In this document: one piece after another, positions 1 to 6,825 of the stretch
Position numbering within the stretch: position 1 is the stretch's first letter
Layout: each line of letters starts with the position of its first letter
Assembly: GCA_000494185.1 (NCBI GenBank)
Contig: AWOC01000021.1
Location: forward strand, 6,199-15,834
Origin: Candidatus Calditenuaceae archaeon JGI OTU-3
GTDB lineage: Archaea; Thermoproteota; Nitrososphaeria_A; Caldarchaeales; Calditenuaceae
Reading direction: 5' to 3'
DNA: 9,636 nucleotides
Notes under the pieces: generated by a model
The model's input: the letters and a program-made list of their open reading frames with translations, nothing else
What the model was told of the DNA's origin: nothing
Databases searched by the model: none
Position numbers and translations under genes: made by a program

Positions 1-1
1 C

Positions 2-226
2 CTCGGGATCGAGGTGCTCGGAGTCGTGGAGAACATGGCCGCCGCTGGGGCTCGAAGCGACGTGGAGGGGGCAGCGGGCGAGATGGGGGCGCGATTCCTC
101 GGCCAAATCCCGTACGACGAGGAGCTGGAGGGTTTGGTCGGTAAGGCTGGGGCGGGCAGGCTGCTAAGTACGAGGTTTTCCGGAGCACTCAGGCAGGCCC
201 TCCTCAGGGCAGGCATCCCTGTCTGA
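2..226 (+). CDS. Mrp/MinD-type P-loop ATPase, C-terminal fragment
   Basis: This is the last 74 codons of a gene that begins before the window; the reading frame is open from base 2 and ends at TGA 224-226. The visible part starts with the segment LGVVENMA, which matches the strand and Asn-Met that follow the Switch II region in Mrp/NBP35 and MinD-like ATPases. It then has FLGQIPYDEEL, the 'G-x-IP-(Y/L)-D' segment that ends the fold in this superfamily. The Walker A and Walker A' motifs would lie upstream and cannot be seen. Known members load or transfer FeS clusters (Mrp/NBP35) or act in positioning and cofactor insertion (MinD-like). Which role applies cannot be decided from this tail; no CxxC cluster-binding motif is present in it. 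The gene lies 87 bases before the hydrogenase start, with a likely promoter between, so co-transcription is not required. Confidence 0.6.
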   Translation, partial: LGIEVLGVVENMAAAGARSDVEGAAGEMGARFLGQIPYDEELEGLVGKAGAGRLLSTRFSGALRQALLRAGIPV

Positions 227-280
227 ACCCTATATGCGCTTAAATGCAGTAGAATGAGCTCCTACTCTACAAGTTGTCAA

Positions 281-290
281 TATTTAAATA
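281..290 (+). promoter_or_regulatory. TATA-like box for the hydrogenase operon
   Basis: The bases TATTTAAATA form a near-palindromic AT-rich block in otherwise GC-rich DNA. Its centre lies about 28 bases before the ATG at 314. In archaea transcription normally begins 25-28 bases after the TATA centre, so the message would begin at or just before that ATG and be leaderless. This argues against the upstream ATG at 254, which would lie before the transcription start. There is no obvious terminator between the preceding gene and this box. Confidence 0.55.
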
Positions 291-313
291 AAGTAGCGCG
301 CAAGTCGGTGCGG

Positions 314-1453
314 ATGGGGGAAAACTCCTCTACCCGTGAGGGTCAACGATGGTTTTTATCTACCTCTGATCTCGACCGTCTTATCTCGGAGCTGAGGGCA
401 GACGGCTACGTCGTCATAGGGCCCGTCCATAGGGACGGCGCGATAATCTATGACGAGATCTGGTCGGCGGCGGATCTCCCAGTCGGGCTGAGGGACATCC
501 AGGCCCCTGGCTCGTATAGGGTCGAGCAGAGGGGCGACGACGCCTACTTCGGCTACGTCGTTGGGCCCCACTCGTGGAAGAGGTTCCTCTACCCCCCAAG
601 GGTGAGGCTCCTATCCATAGGGAAGGACGGGAAGGTCACGCCCTGCCAAGACGGCCATGAGAAGATGGCCTTCATAGGTGTGAGGAGCTGCGACTTGTCA
701 GCCATAGGCGTGCTGGACAAGGTGCTGCTGCAGGGGCCCTACGTCGATCGGGTGTACCTAACTAGGCGCGGCTCGGTCTTCATAGTCGCGGTGGACTGTT
801 ACGAGCCCGGCGCCAACTGCTTCTGCGCATCCGTCGGCACGGGGCCTGCCGCTAAATCCGGCTTCGACGTCGGCTTGACAGAAGTCCTTCTGGACGGACA
901 GCACTACTTCGTGGCGAGGGTCGGGAGCGAGGCGGGGCTGAGACTCCTCGAGAGGATCGGCGCGAGGGATGCCACTACCGAGGAGGTTGAGGGGGCTGAG
1001 AGGCTTCTTGAGCAGGGGCTCGGGAGGTTCGTGAAGAGGCTCGAGGTCTCGGGCCTGAAGGAGGCGCTCTACAGGGGCCTCGAGAGCGAGGCCTGGAAGG
1101 ATGTTGCCGAGAGATGCCTCGCCTGCTCTAACTGCACCCTGGTCTGCCCCACATGTTTCTGCACAAGCGTCGAAGAAGTCACACGCCTCACGGAGGAGGG
1201 CGCCGAGAGGTGGAGGAGATGGGACTCCTGCTTCACCCAAGAATTCTCCTACATACACGGCGGCCCCATCAGAGCTAGCATACTCAGCAGGTATAGGCAA
1301 TGGCTGACGCATAAGCTCGCGACATGGATAGACCAGTTCGGAGTCCTGGGTTGCGTGGGTTGCGGCCGATGCATAACCTGGTGCCCCGTTGGGATCGACA
1401 TAACGGTGGAGGCCGGGCGGGTGAAGGCTAGCGTGGAGGGAGGTGGGGGTTGA
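314..1453 (+). CDS. hydB: sulfhydrogenase beta subunit (FeS electron-transfer subunit)
   Basis: This is the FeS subunit of a cytoplasmic group 3b [NiFe]-hydrogenase, which passes electrons between the hydrogenase half and the NAD(P)-binding gamma subunit. From the ATG at 314 it is 379 residues, close to the Pyrococcus enzyme's usual length of about 370. The N-terminal half holds family segments such as [16 protein letters not shown] and [12 protein letters not shown]. The C-terminal half holds two ferredoxin-like cysteine sets: C268, C271, C274, C278 with extra C281 and C283, and C347, C350, C353, C357. The frame is open back to ATG 254, which would add 20 residues of non-family sequence. I prefer 314 because the TATA-like box at 281-290 lies between the two ATGs at the right distance for a leaderless start. 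The stop codon overlaps the next ATG by one base (TGATG), so the two genes are translationally coupled. Confidence 0.88.
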   Translation: MGENSSTREGQRWFLSTSDLDRLISELRADGYVVIGPVHRDGAIIYDEIWSAADLPVGLRDIQAPGSYRVEQRGDDAYFGYVVGPHSWKRFLYPPRVRLLSIGKDGKVTPCQDGHEKMAFIGVRSCDLSAIGVLDKVLLQGPYVDRVYLTRRGSVFIVAVDCYEPGANCFCASVGTGPAAKSGFDVGLTEVLLDGQHYFVARVGSEAGLRLLERIGARDATTEEVEGAERLLEQGLGRFVKRLEVSGLKEALYRGLESEAWKDVAERCLACSNCTLVCPTCFCTSVEEVTRLTEEGAERWRRWDSCFTQEFSYIHGGPIRASILSRYRQWLTHKLATWIDQFGVLGCVGCGRCITWCPVGIDITVEAGRVKASVEGGGG

Positions 1454-1923
1454 TGGAGCAGCAAGTCGACGTCCTAACCCTTCTAAGAGACCACCCATTC
1501 ACCAGAGATTTCCCGGAGGAAAAGGTCGGCGAGCTAGCAAGGATCACCAAAGTGGTGAGATTCACAGCGGGCCAGAGAATCTTCGAGGAGGGCGAGATCC
1601 ACAGGAGGCTCTACCTAATAGTCTACGGCAGGGTCGCGCTCTATTTCTACATCCCTGGGAAGGGCGAGTTCAGATACGAGACGATCTCTTCGGGAGAGGT
1701 GCTGGGCTGGTCCTCGCTCGTCGAGCCCTACAAGAAAGCGTCTGGGGCGGTGGCGGTGGAGACCACTCTAGCCCTTTCACTAGACAGCGAGAAGCTCGTG
1801 AGGATGATGGAGGAGGACGCCCAGTTCGGCTACAAAGTCTATCAGAAGTTGGTGAGAATCGTGGCCGACAGGCTCAGGGCGGCGCGGATGAGGCTTATCG
1901 ACATCTATGGGGGTGGCGGCTAG
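1453..1923 (+). CDS. stand-alone cyclic-nucleotide-binding-fold protein in the hydrogenase operon
   Basis: The product is 156 residues with a CRP-type beta-roll. It has [12 protein letters not shown], then [13 protein letters not shown] (strands around the usual 'G-x-V' turn), then the phosphate-cassette region [14 protein letters not shown] at about 79-92. A C-terminal helix follows, rich in Arg, Leu and Val. No helix-turn-helix follows, so it is probably not a transcription factor. A binding or regulatory role on the hydrogenase is inferred from its place between beta and gamma. In CRP the cassette continues with Arg-Ser/Thr-Ala, where Arg contacts the cyclic phosphate. Here the equivalent stretch is KKASGAVAV (94-102) with no arginine, so cAMP may not be the ligand. 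The start is ATG 1453; a strong ribosome-binding site, GGAGGTG (1439-1445), sits seven bases before it. A TTG at 1450 is a possible alternative start. From memory, similar small proteins occur in other group 3b operons; I cannot check that here. Confidence 0.85.
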   Translation: MEQQVDVLTLLRDHPFTRDFPEEKVGELARITKVVRFTAGQRIFEEGEIHRRLYLIVYGRVALYFYIPGKGEFRYETISSGEVLGWSSLVEPYKKASGAVAVETTLALSLDSEKLVRMMEEDAQFGYKVYQKLVRIVADRLRAARMRLIDIYGGGG

Positions 1924-2778
1924 ATGGTCCAACAACTAGCCCGGGCCGAAGCCCCCCTCGACCCCTTCGCCATCACCTGGTACAGGGTCTTCGCCAAGAC
2001 GCGCGAGACGCCTGACACCATGACGATCCGGATGAGACCGCTAAACGGCCAGCCCCCCACCTTCAAGCCGGGTCAGTTCAGCATGCTATACGCATACGGC
2101 GTCGGAGAGGTCCCCATATCTATCAGCGGAGACCCGGCCAACAGGCGCTACCTAGAGCACACGGTGAGGTCGGTCGGCGCCGTCACGGGCGCCCTCGCGG
2201 GTAAGGGGCGGGGGGAGCTGATCGGGTACCGAGGACCCTACGGGCGAGGCTGGCCGCTTGAGGAGGCTGAGGGCAAGGACGTCGCGATCGTTGCGGGAGG
2301 GATTGGTCTGGCCCCCCTCCGGCCAGCCATATACCATATAGTGCAGAATCGCGAGAAGTATGGAAAGTTCTACGTCCTGTACGGCGCCCGAACCCCACCA
2401 GACCTCCTCTACAAGCACGAGATAGAGAGGTGGAGGGGCCGGCTGGACACACAGTTCCTCGTAACTGTTGATAAGGGCGACGAGAGGTGGAGGGGATACA
2501 TCGGCGTCGTAACAACCCTCTTCAGACACATCAGACTCGACCCAGCCAACACAATAGCTCTGGTCTGCGGACCCGAGATAATGATGAAGTTCACCGTCGC
2601 GGAGCTCAAGAACCAAGGTCTACCAGAGGACCAGATCTTCATCTCGATGGAGAGGAACATGAAGTGTGGGGTCGGGCTCTGCGGGCACTGCCAGTTCGGC
2701 CCATACTTCGTCTGTAAAGACGGGCCCGTCTTCAGGTTCAGCGAGATAGGGAGCTTCTTCGGGAGGAGGGAGGTCTGA
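1924..2778 (+). CDS. hydG: sulfhydrogenase gamma subunit (FAD/NAD(P)-binding, 2Fe-2S)
   Basis: This is the diaphorase subunit, which exchanges electrons between the hydrogenase and NAD(P)(H). It is 284 residues of the ferredoxin-reductase/dihydroorotate dehydrogenase electron-transfer type. In order: an FAD-binding barrel with [10 protein letters not shown] and EVPISIS; the turn [11 protein letters not shown]; the NAD(P)-binding loop [12 protein letters not shown] at about 123-134; the CGPEIMMKF segment; and a C-terminal 2Fe-2S site with C248, C253, C256 and C264 (C-x4-C-x2-C-x7-C). All expected motifs are present. ATG 1924 directly abuts the previous stop codon, and the stop overlaps the next ATG (TGATG), so expression is coupled on both sides. 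Motifs alone do not settle NADH versus NADPH preference. Pyrococcus sulfhydrogenase I uses NADPH. Confidence 0.92.
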   Translation: MVQQLARAEAPLDPFAITWYRVFAKTRETPDTMTIRMRPLNGQPPTFKPGQFSMLYAYGVGEVPISISGDPANRRYLEHTVRSVGAVTGALAGKGRGELIGYRGPYGRGWPLEEAEGKDVAIVAGGIGLAPLRPAIYHIVQNREKYGKFYVLYGARTPPDLLYKHEIERWRGRLDTQFLVTVDKGDERWRGYIGVVTTLFRHIRLDPANTIALVCGPEIMMKFTVAELKNQGLPEDQIFISMERNMKCGVGLCGHCQFGPYFVCKDGPVFRFSEIGSFFGRREV

Positions 2779-3554
2779 TGGCCGCGCCCAGGCCTAAGAT
2801 CGCTGTCTTCAAGTTCGCATCCTGCGATGGGTGCCAGCTAAGCATACTAGACCTTGAGGAGGAGCTTCTCGCGATAGGCGAGAAGTTCGAGATAGCCTAC
2901 TTCCTCGAGGCGTCCCGCGCCGTGGTCAAGGGCCCGTACGACGTCGGGCTCGTGGAGGGGAGCGTTACGACACCCCACGAGGCGGAGCTGATTAGAGAGA
3001 TCAGGGCCCAGTGCAGATATCTGATAGCCATAGGCGCCTGCGCCACCGCCGGCGGTATTCAGGCCCTGAGGAACTGGAAGGGGTCTGCAGAGTTCATGAA
3101 GTACGTCTACGCCAAGCCCGAGTACATAGAGACGCTCGACAAGTCCACACCAATCTCCGAGCACGTCAAGGTTGACTTCGAGCTGCGTGGATGCCCGATC
3201 AACAAGTACCAGCTCCTCGAGGTCATGTCCGCGCTCCTAGCGGGCCGAGCACCCAACATACCTAACTACAGCGTATGCGTCCAGTGCAAGCTCAACGGTA
3301 CCGTCTGCATAATGGTTAGCCAGGGGGTCCCGTGCCTAGGCCCAGTGACGCAGGCGGGCTGCGGCGCCATCTGCCCGGAATACGGGCGCGGATGCTACGG
3401 TTGTTATGGTCCAAAGGAGAGCCCCAACACGTCTTCACTCGCCAAGCGCTTCACAAATCTCGGAGTGAGGAAGGAGGAGGCTGTCAACATGTTTAGATTG
3501 TTTAATGCCTGGGCCCCGGGCTTCAGGGAGGTGGAGGAGAAGCTTGTCGGCTAG
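2778..3554 (+). CDS. hydD: sulfhydrogenase delta subunit ([NiFe]-hydrogenase small subunit)
   Basis: This is the small subunit of the group 3b hydrogenase, carrying the proximal FeS cluster next to the [NiFe] site and further clusters towards beta/gamma. It has 258 residues. Proximal cluster ligands are visible as C16 and C19 (FASCDGCQ), C88 (GACATAGG) and C139 (RGCPIN). A cysteine-rich C-terminal part follows: C167, C170, C177, C186, C195, C199, C206 and C209, enough for two more clusters as in Pyrococcus HydD. There is no twin-arginine signal, which fits a cytoplasmic enzyme. The start overlaps the gamma stop codon, and GGAGG repeats at 2762-2774 provide a ribosome-binding site. The gene looks complete, in contrast to its partner alpha. 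Confidence 0.92.
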   Translation: MAAPRPKIAVFKFASCDGCQLSILDLEEELLAIGEKFEIAYFLEASRAVVKGPYDVGLVEGSVTTPHEAELIREIRAQCRYLIAIGACATAGGIQALRNWKGSAEFMKYVYAKPEYIETLDKSTPISEHVKVDFELRGCPINKYQLLEVMSALLAGRAPNIPNYSVCVQCKLNGTVCIMVSQGVPCLGPVTQAGCGAICPEYGRGCYGCYGPKESPNTSSLAKRFTNLGVRKEEAVNMFRLFNAWAPGFREVEEKLVG

Positions 3555-4584
3555 GGAGAAGGAGTATCGCGTGGATTACCTCGCGAGGGTCGAGGGCGAG
3601 GGAGCCCTCTACGTGAAGGTGCGGGACGGCGAGGTGGTGGACGTCAAGTTCAGGATCTTCGAACCTCCGCGACTATTCGAGGCACTGCTCGTGGGCCGGA
3701 TGTATTATGATGTTCCGGACATAACCGCGCGCATCTGCGGGATCTGCCCAGTAGCCTACCAGATGAGCTCGGTCCACGCCTTGGAGAGCATATTCGGCGT
3801 AAGGGTCGAGGGGCCGCTAAGAGAGCTCAGGCGGCTGATCTACTGCGGCGAGTGGATAGAGAGCCACATACTCCACGCCTTCCTCCTCCACGCCCCCGAC
3901 TTCCTCGGATACGCCGACGCCATAAGGATGGCTAAGGACCATCCCGAGATAGTGAAGACCGCCCTGCGCGTGAAGAAGATCGGGAATGACCTAGTGGCAC
4001 TGATGGGCGGGAGGGAGGTCCACCCAGTCTCTGTCTGCGTCGGAGGCTTCTACAAGGTGCCCGCGAAGAGGAGGCTAGAGGCATTGAAGCCGGAGCTGAA
4101 GGAGGGGAAGGCGCTTACCAAGACTTTGCTCTCTTGGGTCGCGGAGCTTAACTTCCCGAGTTTTGAGCAGGACTACGAGTTCGTGGCCCTAAGCCACCCA
4201 AAAGAGTATCCGATGAACGAGGGCCGCATAGTCTCCAACAAGGGGCTCGACATATCCATCCCAGAGTACGAGGACTACTTCGAGGAGGAGCAGGTGCCCC
4301 ACTCCAACGCACTCCACTCACGTATCAAGGGGCGCGGATCCTACATGGTCGGCCCACTCTCACGCATCAACCTTAACCGCGACAAGCTCGCAGACGAGAC
4401 AAGGGAGGCCCTGGCCGACATAGGATTCTCGACGCCCTGCCGAAACCCCTTCAAGAGCATAATAGCTCGGGTAGCCGAGACGCTCTACGCCTTTGAGGAG
4501 GCCCTGAGGATCATCGACGAGTATAAGGAGCCGGAGAGGCCGAGGGTGGAGTTAAAGGTGAGGGCGGGCTGTAGTCCTTCCTAA
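3544..4584 (+). CDS. hydA: sulfhydrogenase alpha subunit ([NiFe]-hydrogenase large subunit), C-terminally truncated
   Basis: This subunit should hold the [NiFe] active site. Family features are clear: ARVEGEG near residue 14, the N-terminal nickel/iron ligand pair C65 and C68 in [14 protein letters not shown], the [16 protein letters not shown] segment, and [15 protein letters not shown] choose TTG 3544 because GGAGG (3533-3537) precedes it by six bases, it falls within the end of the small-subunit gene, and the family's N-terminus fits. ATG 3505 would add 13 residues from a shadow of the small subunit. The protein is 346 residues, against about 420-430 in this family. It ends VELKVRAG then CSPS and a stop. 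Intact relatives continue after that Gly into a TEAPRG segment and finish with DPCxxC, the second pair of nickel ligands. That final portion, about 80 residues, is missing, so this version should not assemble an active site. See the junction at 4570. Confidence 0.88.
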   Translation: MSAREKEYRVDYLARVEGEGALYVKVRDGEVVDVKFRIFEPPRLFEALLVGRMYYDVPDITARICGICPVAYQMSSVHALESIFGVRVEGPLRELRRLIYCGEWIESHILHAFLLHAPDFLGYADAIRMAKDHPEIVKTALRVKKIGNDLVALMGGREVHPVSVCVGGFYKVPAKRRLEALKPELKEGKALTKTLLSWVAELNFPSFEQDYEFVALSHPKEYPMNEGRIVSNKGLDISIPEYEDYFEEEQVPHSNALHSRIKGRGSYMVGPLSRINLNRDKLADETREALADIGFSTPCRNPFKSIIARVAETLYAFEEALRIIDEYKEPERPRVELKVRAGCSPS

Positions 4585-5050
4585 GCGGCGGTATGTCTCT
4601 CCACCACTCGGGCAGCAGAAGCCTCTTGAGGTTGGGGTGCCCCTTAAAGATGACGCCCAGCATCTCGTAGGTCTCCCTCTCGTGATACTCGGCACTCGGC
4701 CAAATCTTAGTGAGGGACGGCATCTCGGGCCTATTCCTGTCCAGCTTGGTGGCAAGGTTCACCACGAATGGTGCTAGAGCGTCATCCAGGTAGGAGCCGG
4801 CGTGGTAAATCACCTCTATGGCGTTCTCGCTGGGCGTGAGCGCAACTAGGTCAGTCCCGGTGACGCCCTTGACATGGTCGAACCCATTCTCCTTGAGTAT
4901 TGCGGCGGCCTCCAAGATGGAGTCGGGAGAGACAGTGACCTTCACGATCTTCCTATCAACTACTACTCCGAGGACTTTTGCACCCAGCAGGCTCTTAAGC
5001 CTCTCAAGAACCGATGAGAGTCTCGGACTGACCTGCGGCTGCTCCGTCAT
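4511..5050 (-). CDS. nuoC: complex I subunit NuoC (30 kDa type), 3' end altered at breakpoint
   Basis: This is the hydrophilic 30-kDa-type subunit of NADH-quinone oxidoreductase (or an archaeal complex I-like enzyme), located in the peripheral arm next to NuoB and NuoD. It has 179 residues. The first 160 are typical: [12 protein letters not shown], then [13 protein letters not shown], and the family signature [20 protein letters not shown] followed by [16 protein letters not shown]. The last 19 residues ([10 protein letters not shown] onward) are low-complexity and are the antisense of the hydrogenase gene, so they are probably not native. Its ATG overlaps the nuoB stop by four bases (ATGA), with GAGGA (5061-5057) as ribosome-binding site, so it is coupled to nuoB. 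nuoD, which normally follows nuoC or is fused to it, is absent. Confidence 0.88.
   Translation of the reverse strand: MTEQPQVSPRLSSVLERLKSLLGAKVLGVVVDRKIVKVTVSPDSILEAAAILKENGFDHVKGVTGTDLVALTPSENAIEVIYHAGSYLDDALAPFVVNLATKLDRNRPEMPSLTKIWPSAEYHERETYEMLGVIFKGHPNLKRLLLPEWWRDIPPLRKDYSPPSPLTPPSASPAPYTRR
4565..4575. other. breakpoint joining two truncated genes head-on (about base 4570)
   Basis: On the plus strand, recognisable hydrogenase large-subunit sequence ends at the Gly codon 4567-4569. On the minus strand, recognisable NuoC sequence ends at the Tyr codon 4573-4571 (PLRKDY). The two homologous stretches meet with no spacer. Beyond the point each frame continues only into the antisense of the other gene: four residues for the hydrogenase, and a 19-residue Ser/Pro-rich tail for NuoC. 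No transposon end, target duplication or long repeat is visible around it. It is either a genomic rearrangement or an assembly join. Confidence 0.7.
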
Positions 5051-5691
5051 AGTAGATCCTCATTCATTATTTTCTCGCGTAGGAGTATGAATCCCTGTAT
5101 GAGCGTCTGGGGGTTCGGCGGGCACCCCGGCACGTACACATCGACCGGGACGATGTCATCCACGCCTTGAAGGACGTTGTATGAGTCTTTGGCGTAGAGT
5201 CCGCCCGAGATGGCGCAGGCACCCATGGCGATGACGTACTTCGGCTCGGGCATCTGGTCATAAATTATTCGGACCCTCTGAGCCATCTTCGTCGTGACGG
5301 TTCCCTCTACGATTAGGAGGTCCGACTGCCTCAGCGACCCCACAGCATTCAAGATCCCGAATCTCTCCGGATCGTACCTCGATCCCACCGTGCCTGCGAA
5401 CTCGACCGAGCAGCAAGCCGTAGTGAGGTGGACTGGGAATAGGGATGAGAGACGCCCCCAATTCACGAGGTACTTGACGAGTGAGCGCCTCTTAAACCAC
5501 TGGACGATGAAGTTTCCTCCACCTGCGTCGTTGAGGCGGCCTACACCATACCTCTTCAGGGATTCTTGCACAGCCGAGGGCGGGACCTGCTCGCTCTCAA
5601 TGGATTCTAAAACTACCCTACTTGATCCGAGTGTGATGTTGAATATCCCTGTCTTGGGCCGCCAGTATGTGGGGGCGCAGCAGTTAGCCAT
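5047..5691 (-). CDS. nuoB: complex I subunit NuoB (N2 cluster) with an N-terminal extension
   Basis: This subunit binds the terminal 4Fe-4S cluster N2 that reduces quinone in complex I. The core is unmistakable: PVHLTTACCSVEFAGT, QSDLLIVEGTVTTKM, MGACAISGG and YVPGCPPNP. Counting from ATG 5691, the N2 ligands are C93, C94, C159 and C190, with spacing close to the bacterial enzymes. The frame is open back to a GTG at 5739 (230 residues), with another ATG at 5724. I favour 5691 (214 residues) because a TATATA-type box at 5721-5732 lies upstream and would start the message near 5700. The core begins only at about residue 58 (FIVQWFKRR). The preceding stretch, which opens MANCCAPTYW with paired cysteines, is not part of the usual family. 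Upstream lies a dehydrogenase gene rather than nuoA. The stop overlaps the nuoC start. Confidence 0.9.
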   Translation of the reverse strand: MANCCAPTYWRPKTGIFNITLGSSRVVLESIESEQVPPSAVQESLKRYGVGRLNDAGGGNFIVQWFKRRSLVKYLVNWGRLSSLFPVHLTTACCSVEFAGTVGSRYDPERFGILNAVGSLRQSDLLIVEGTVTTKMAQRVRIIYDQMPEPKYVIAMGACAISGGLYAKDSYNVLQGVDDIVPVDVYVPGCPPNPQTLIQGFILLREKIMNEDLL

Positions 5692-5720
5692 TACACGCTC
5701 GCGAATGGATACTGTTCGAG

Positions 5721-5732
5721 CCATATATATGG
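5721..5732 (-). promoter_or_regulatory. TATA-like box for nuoBC
   Basis: Read on the minus strand the bases are CCATATATATGG, a perfect palindrome centred about 35 bases before the ATG at 5691. Initiation 25-28 bases downstream would fall near 5700, giving a leader of roughly nine bases. If it is a promoter, nuoBC can be transcribed independently of the dehydrogenase gene that ends only 21 bases before the longest possible nuoB start. Because the box lies inside the longest nuoB frame, it argues for the shorter start. It could alternatively be chance AT-richness within coding sequence. Confidence 0.4.
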
Positions 5733-5760
5733 TTATCACATTGTCCTCGCCTCGTCACTG

Positions 5761-6786
5761 CTAATGGGTCGTCGTGAGGACGTGTTTTCCGAATGTTTCT
5801 CCACGCTCAAGGAGTCTCAGCAGGTTCTCCGCCTCCTCGAGCCTGTGTCGCTCTACAATGGGCTTGATCAGGCCCGCCTCAATTAGGGCTAGGGCGTCCC
5901 TGAGGCTCCTCTTGTTGGAGCCCACCGCGCCCATTATCGCGTTCTCCCTCAGTATCATGTAGCCCAGCGGGATCTCGGCGTTTGAGACTGTTATGTTGCC
6001 GACGAGAACAATTCTTCCGCCCCAAGAGACCGATCTTAGAGAGTGATGGAGAGTGGGGGCGCCGACGCACTCGACCGCTATGTCAACGCCCTCGCCTCCC
6101 GTGATGCTTTTAACCTCTTCCACAATCCTCGAGCCCTCCGCAACCACTACGTGGTCGGCGCCAAGCTCTCGCAGCCTCTCCGCCTTCCAGCCGCTCCTTG
6201 TTGAGGCGATCACGCTGCATCCAAGGTACTTTGCCAAGACGACGGCGTGGACTCCAACTCCGCCGCCTGCTCCTGTCACGAGTACGCGCTCCCCCGTCTT
6301 GGCCTGGGCTATGTCTCTTAGTGCGTGGAGTAGCATCCCCAAGACACATCCACATATCGAGGCCTCGGACGGCGAGACGCCTCTGGGAACCTTGACAAGG
6401 TCTCGCCTGCTGACCACCGTGTATTCTGCCCAGGTCCCCGCGACCTCCTCACCGAGCTGGCGCCTATTCCTGCAGAGATTCTCGCGCCCCGAGAGGCAGT
6501 ACGCGCACGCGCCGCATGTCCTGTATGGTAGCCCGGCGACCCGGTCACCGGAAACCAGATCCTCGACCCCTTCACCAACCTCAGCCACCGTGCCGGCGAA
6601 TTCGTGCCCCATAACTGTGGGATAGACCGTCCGTGGCATGAGGCCTCGATAGTTCAGGAAGTCTCTGTAACACACGCCGGCGGCCTCCACCTTGACCAAG
6701 ACCTCTCCCGGGCCGGGGCGCGGGGGCTCAAGATCGCTGCGTAGCCGTGGGATGGTGTTTGGGGCCTCCAAGACCCACGCCTTCAT
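5761..6786 (-). CDS. zinc-dependent MDR dehydrogenase/reductase (alcohol dehydrogenase or acryloyl-CoA reductase-like)
   Basis: The product is a 341-residue medium-chain dehydrogenase/reductase that oxidises an alcohol or reduces an activated double bond with NAD(P)H. Catalytic zinc ligand candidates are C39 (GVCYRD), H61-E62 (GHEF) and C147. A complete structural zinc set is C91, C94, C97 and C105. The Rossmann loop is TGAGGGVGVHAV (171-182), and the following ASTRSGWKAE carries an Arg that often goes with NADP(H). Segments such as CYRDFL, GRIVLVGNI and LGYMILREN recall, from memory, the acryloyl-CoA reductase group of Sulfolobales, so a CoA-ester or enoyl substrate is as plausible as a simple alcohol. 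The gene starts 39 bases after the alpha-galactosidase stop on the same strand and has no clear promoter of its own, so they are probably co-transcribed. No residue needed for catalysis appears to be missing. The substrate is unknown. Confidence 0.85.
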   Translation of the reverse strand: MKAWVLEAPNTIPRLRSDLEPPRPGPGEVLVKVEAAGVCYRDFLNYRGLMPRTVYPTVMGHEFAGTVAEVGEGVEDLVSGDRVAGLPYRTCGACAYCLSGRENLCRNRRQLGEEVAGTWAEYTVVSRRDLVKVPRGVSPSEASICGCVLGMLLHALRDIAQAKTGERVLVTGAGGGVGVHAVVLAKYLGCSVIASTRSGWKAERLRELGADHVVVAEGSRIVEEVKSITGGEGVDIAVECVGAPTLHHSLRSVSWGGRIVLVGNITVSNAEIPLGYMILRENAIMGAVGSNKRSLRDALALIEAGLIKPIVERHRLEEAENLLRLLERGETFGKHVLTTTH

Positions 6787-6825
6787 GCCGAGCCGGCCCT
6801 CATCACCACAGCAGTCCCCATGAGG

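Noticed and set aside
254..313. Upstream ATG at 254 as start of the beta subunit
   Set aside because: The added 20 residues do not look like the family, and the TATA-like box lies downstream of this ATG. It remains possible if the box is not a promoter.
227..313. A small RNA or riboswitch in the first intergenic gap
   Set aside because: The 87 bases show only AT-rich promoter-like sequence and no convincing paired structure.
758..1498. Long open frame on the minus strand (246 residues) opposite the beta subunit
   Set aside because: It is antisense to a clearly recognisable gene, has no family motifs, and its composition is what GC-rich antisense frames give.
1443..2015. Plus-strand frame of 190 residues overlapping the cyclic-nucleotide-fold gene
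   Set aside because: It is an alternate frame rich in Arg, Gly and Pro with no motif; the frame of 1453-1923 encodes a recognisable fold.
4540..4620. A convergent terminator hairpin between the hydrogenase and nuoC genes
   Set aside because: There is no intergenic space and I find no stem with a T-run; both coding frames run through the point.
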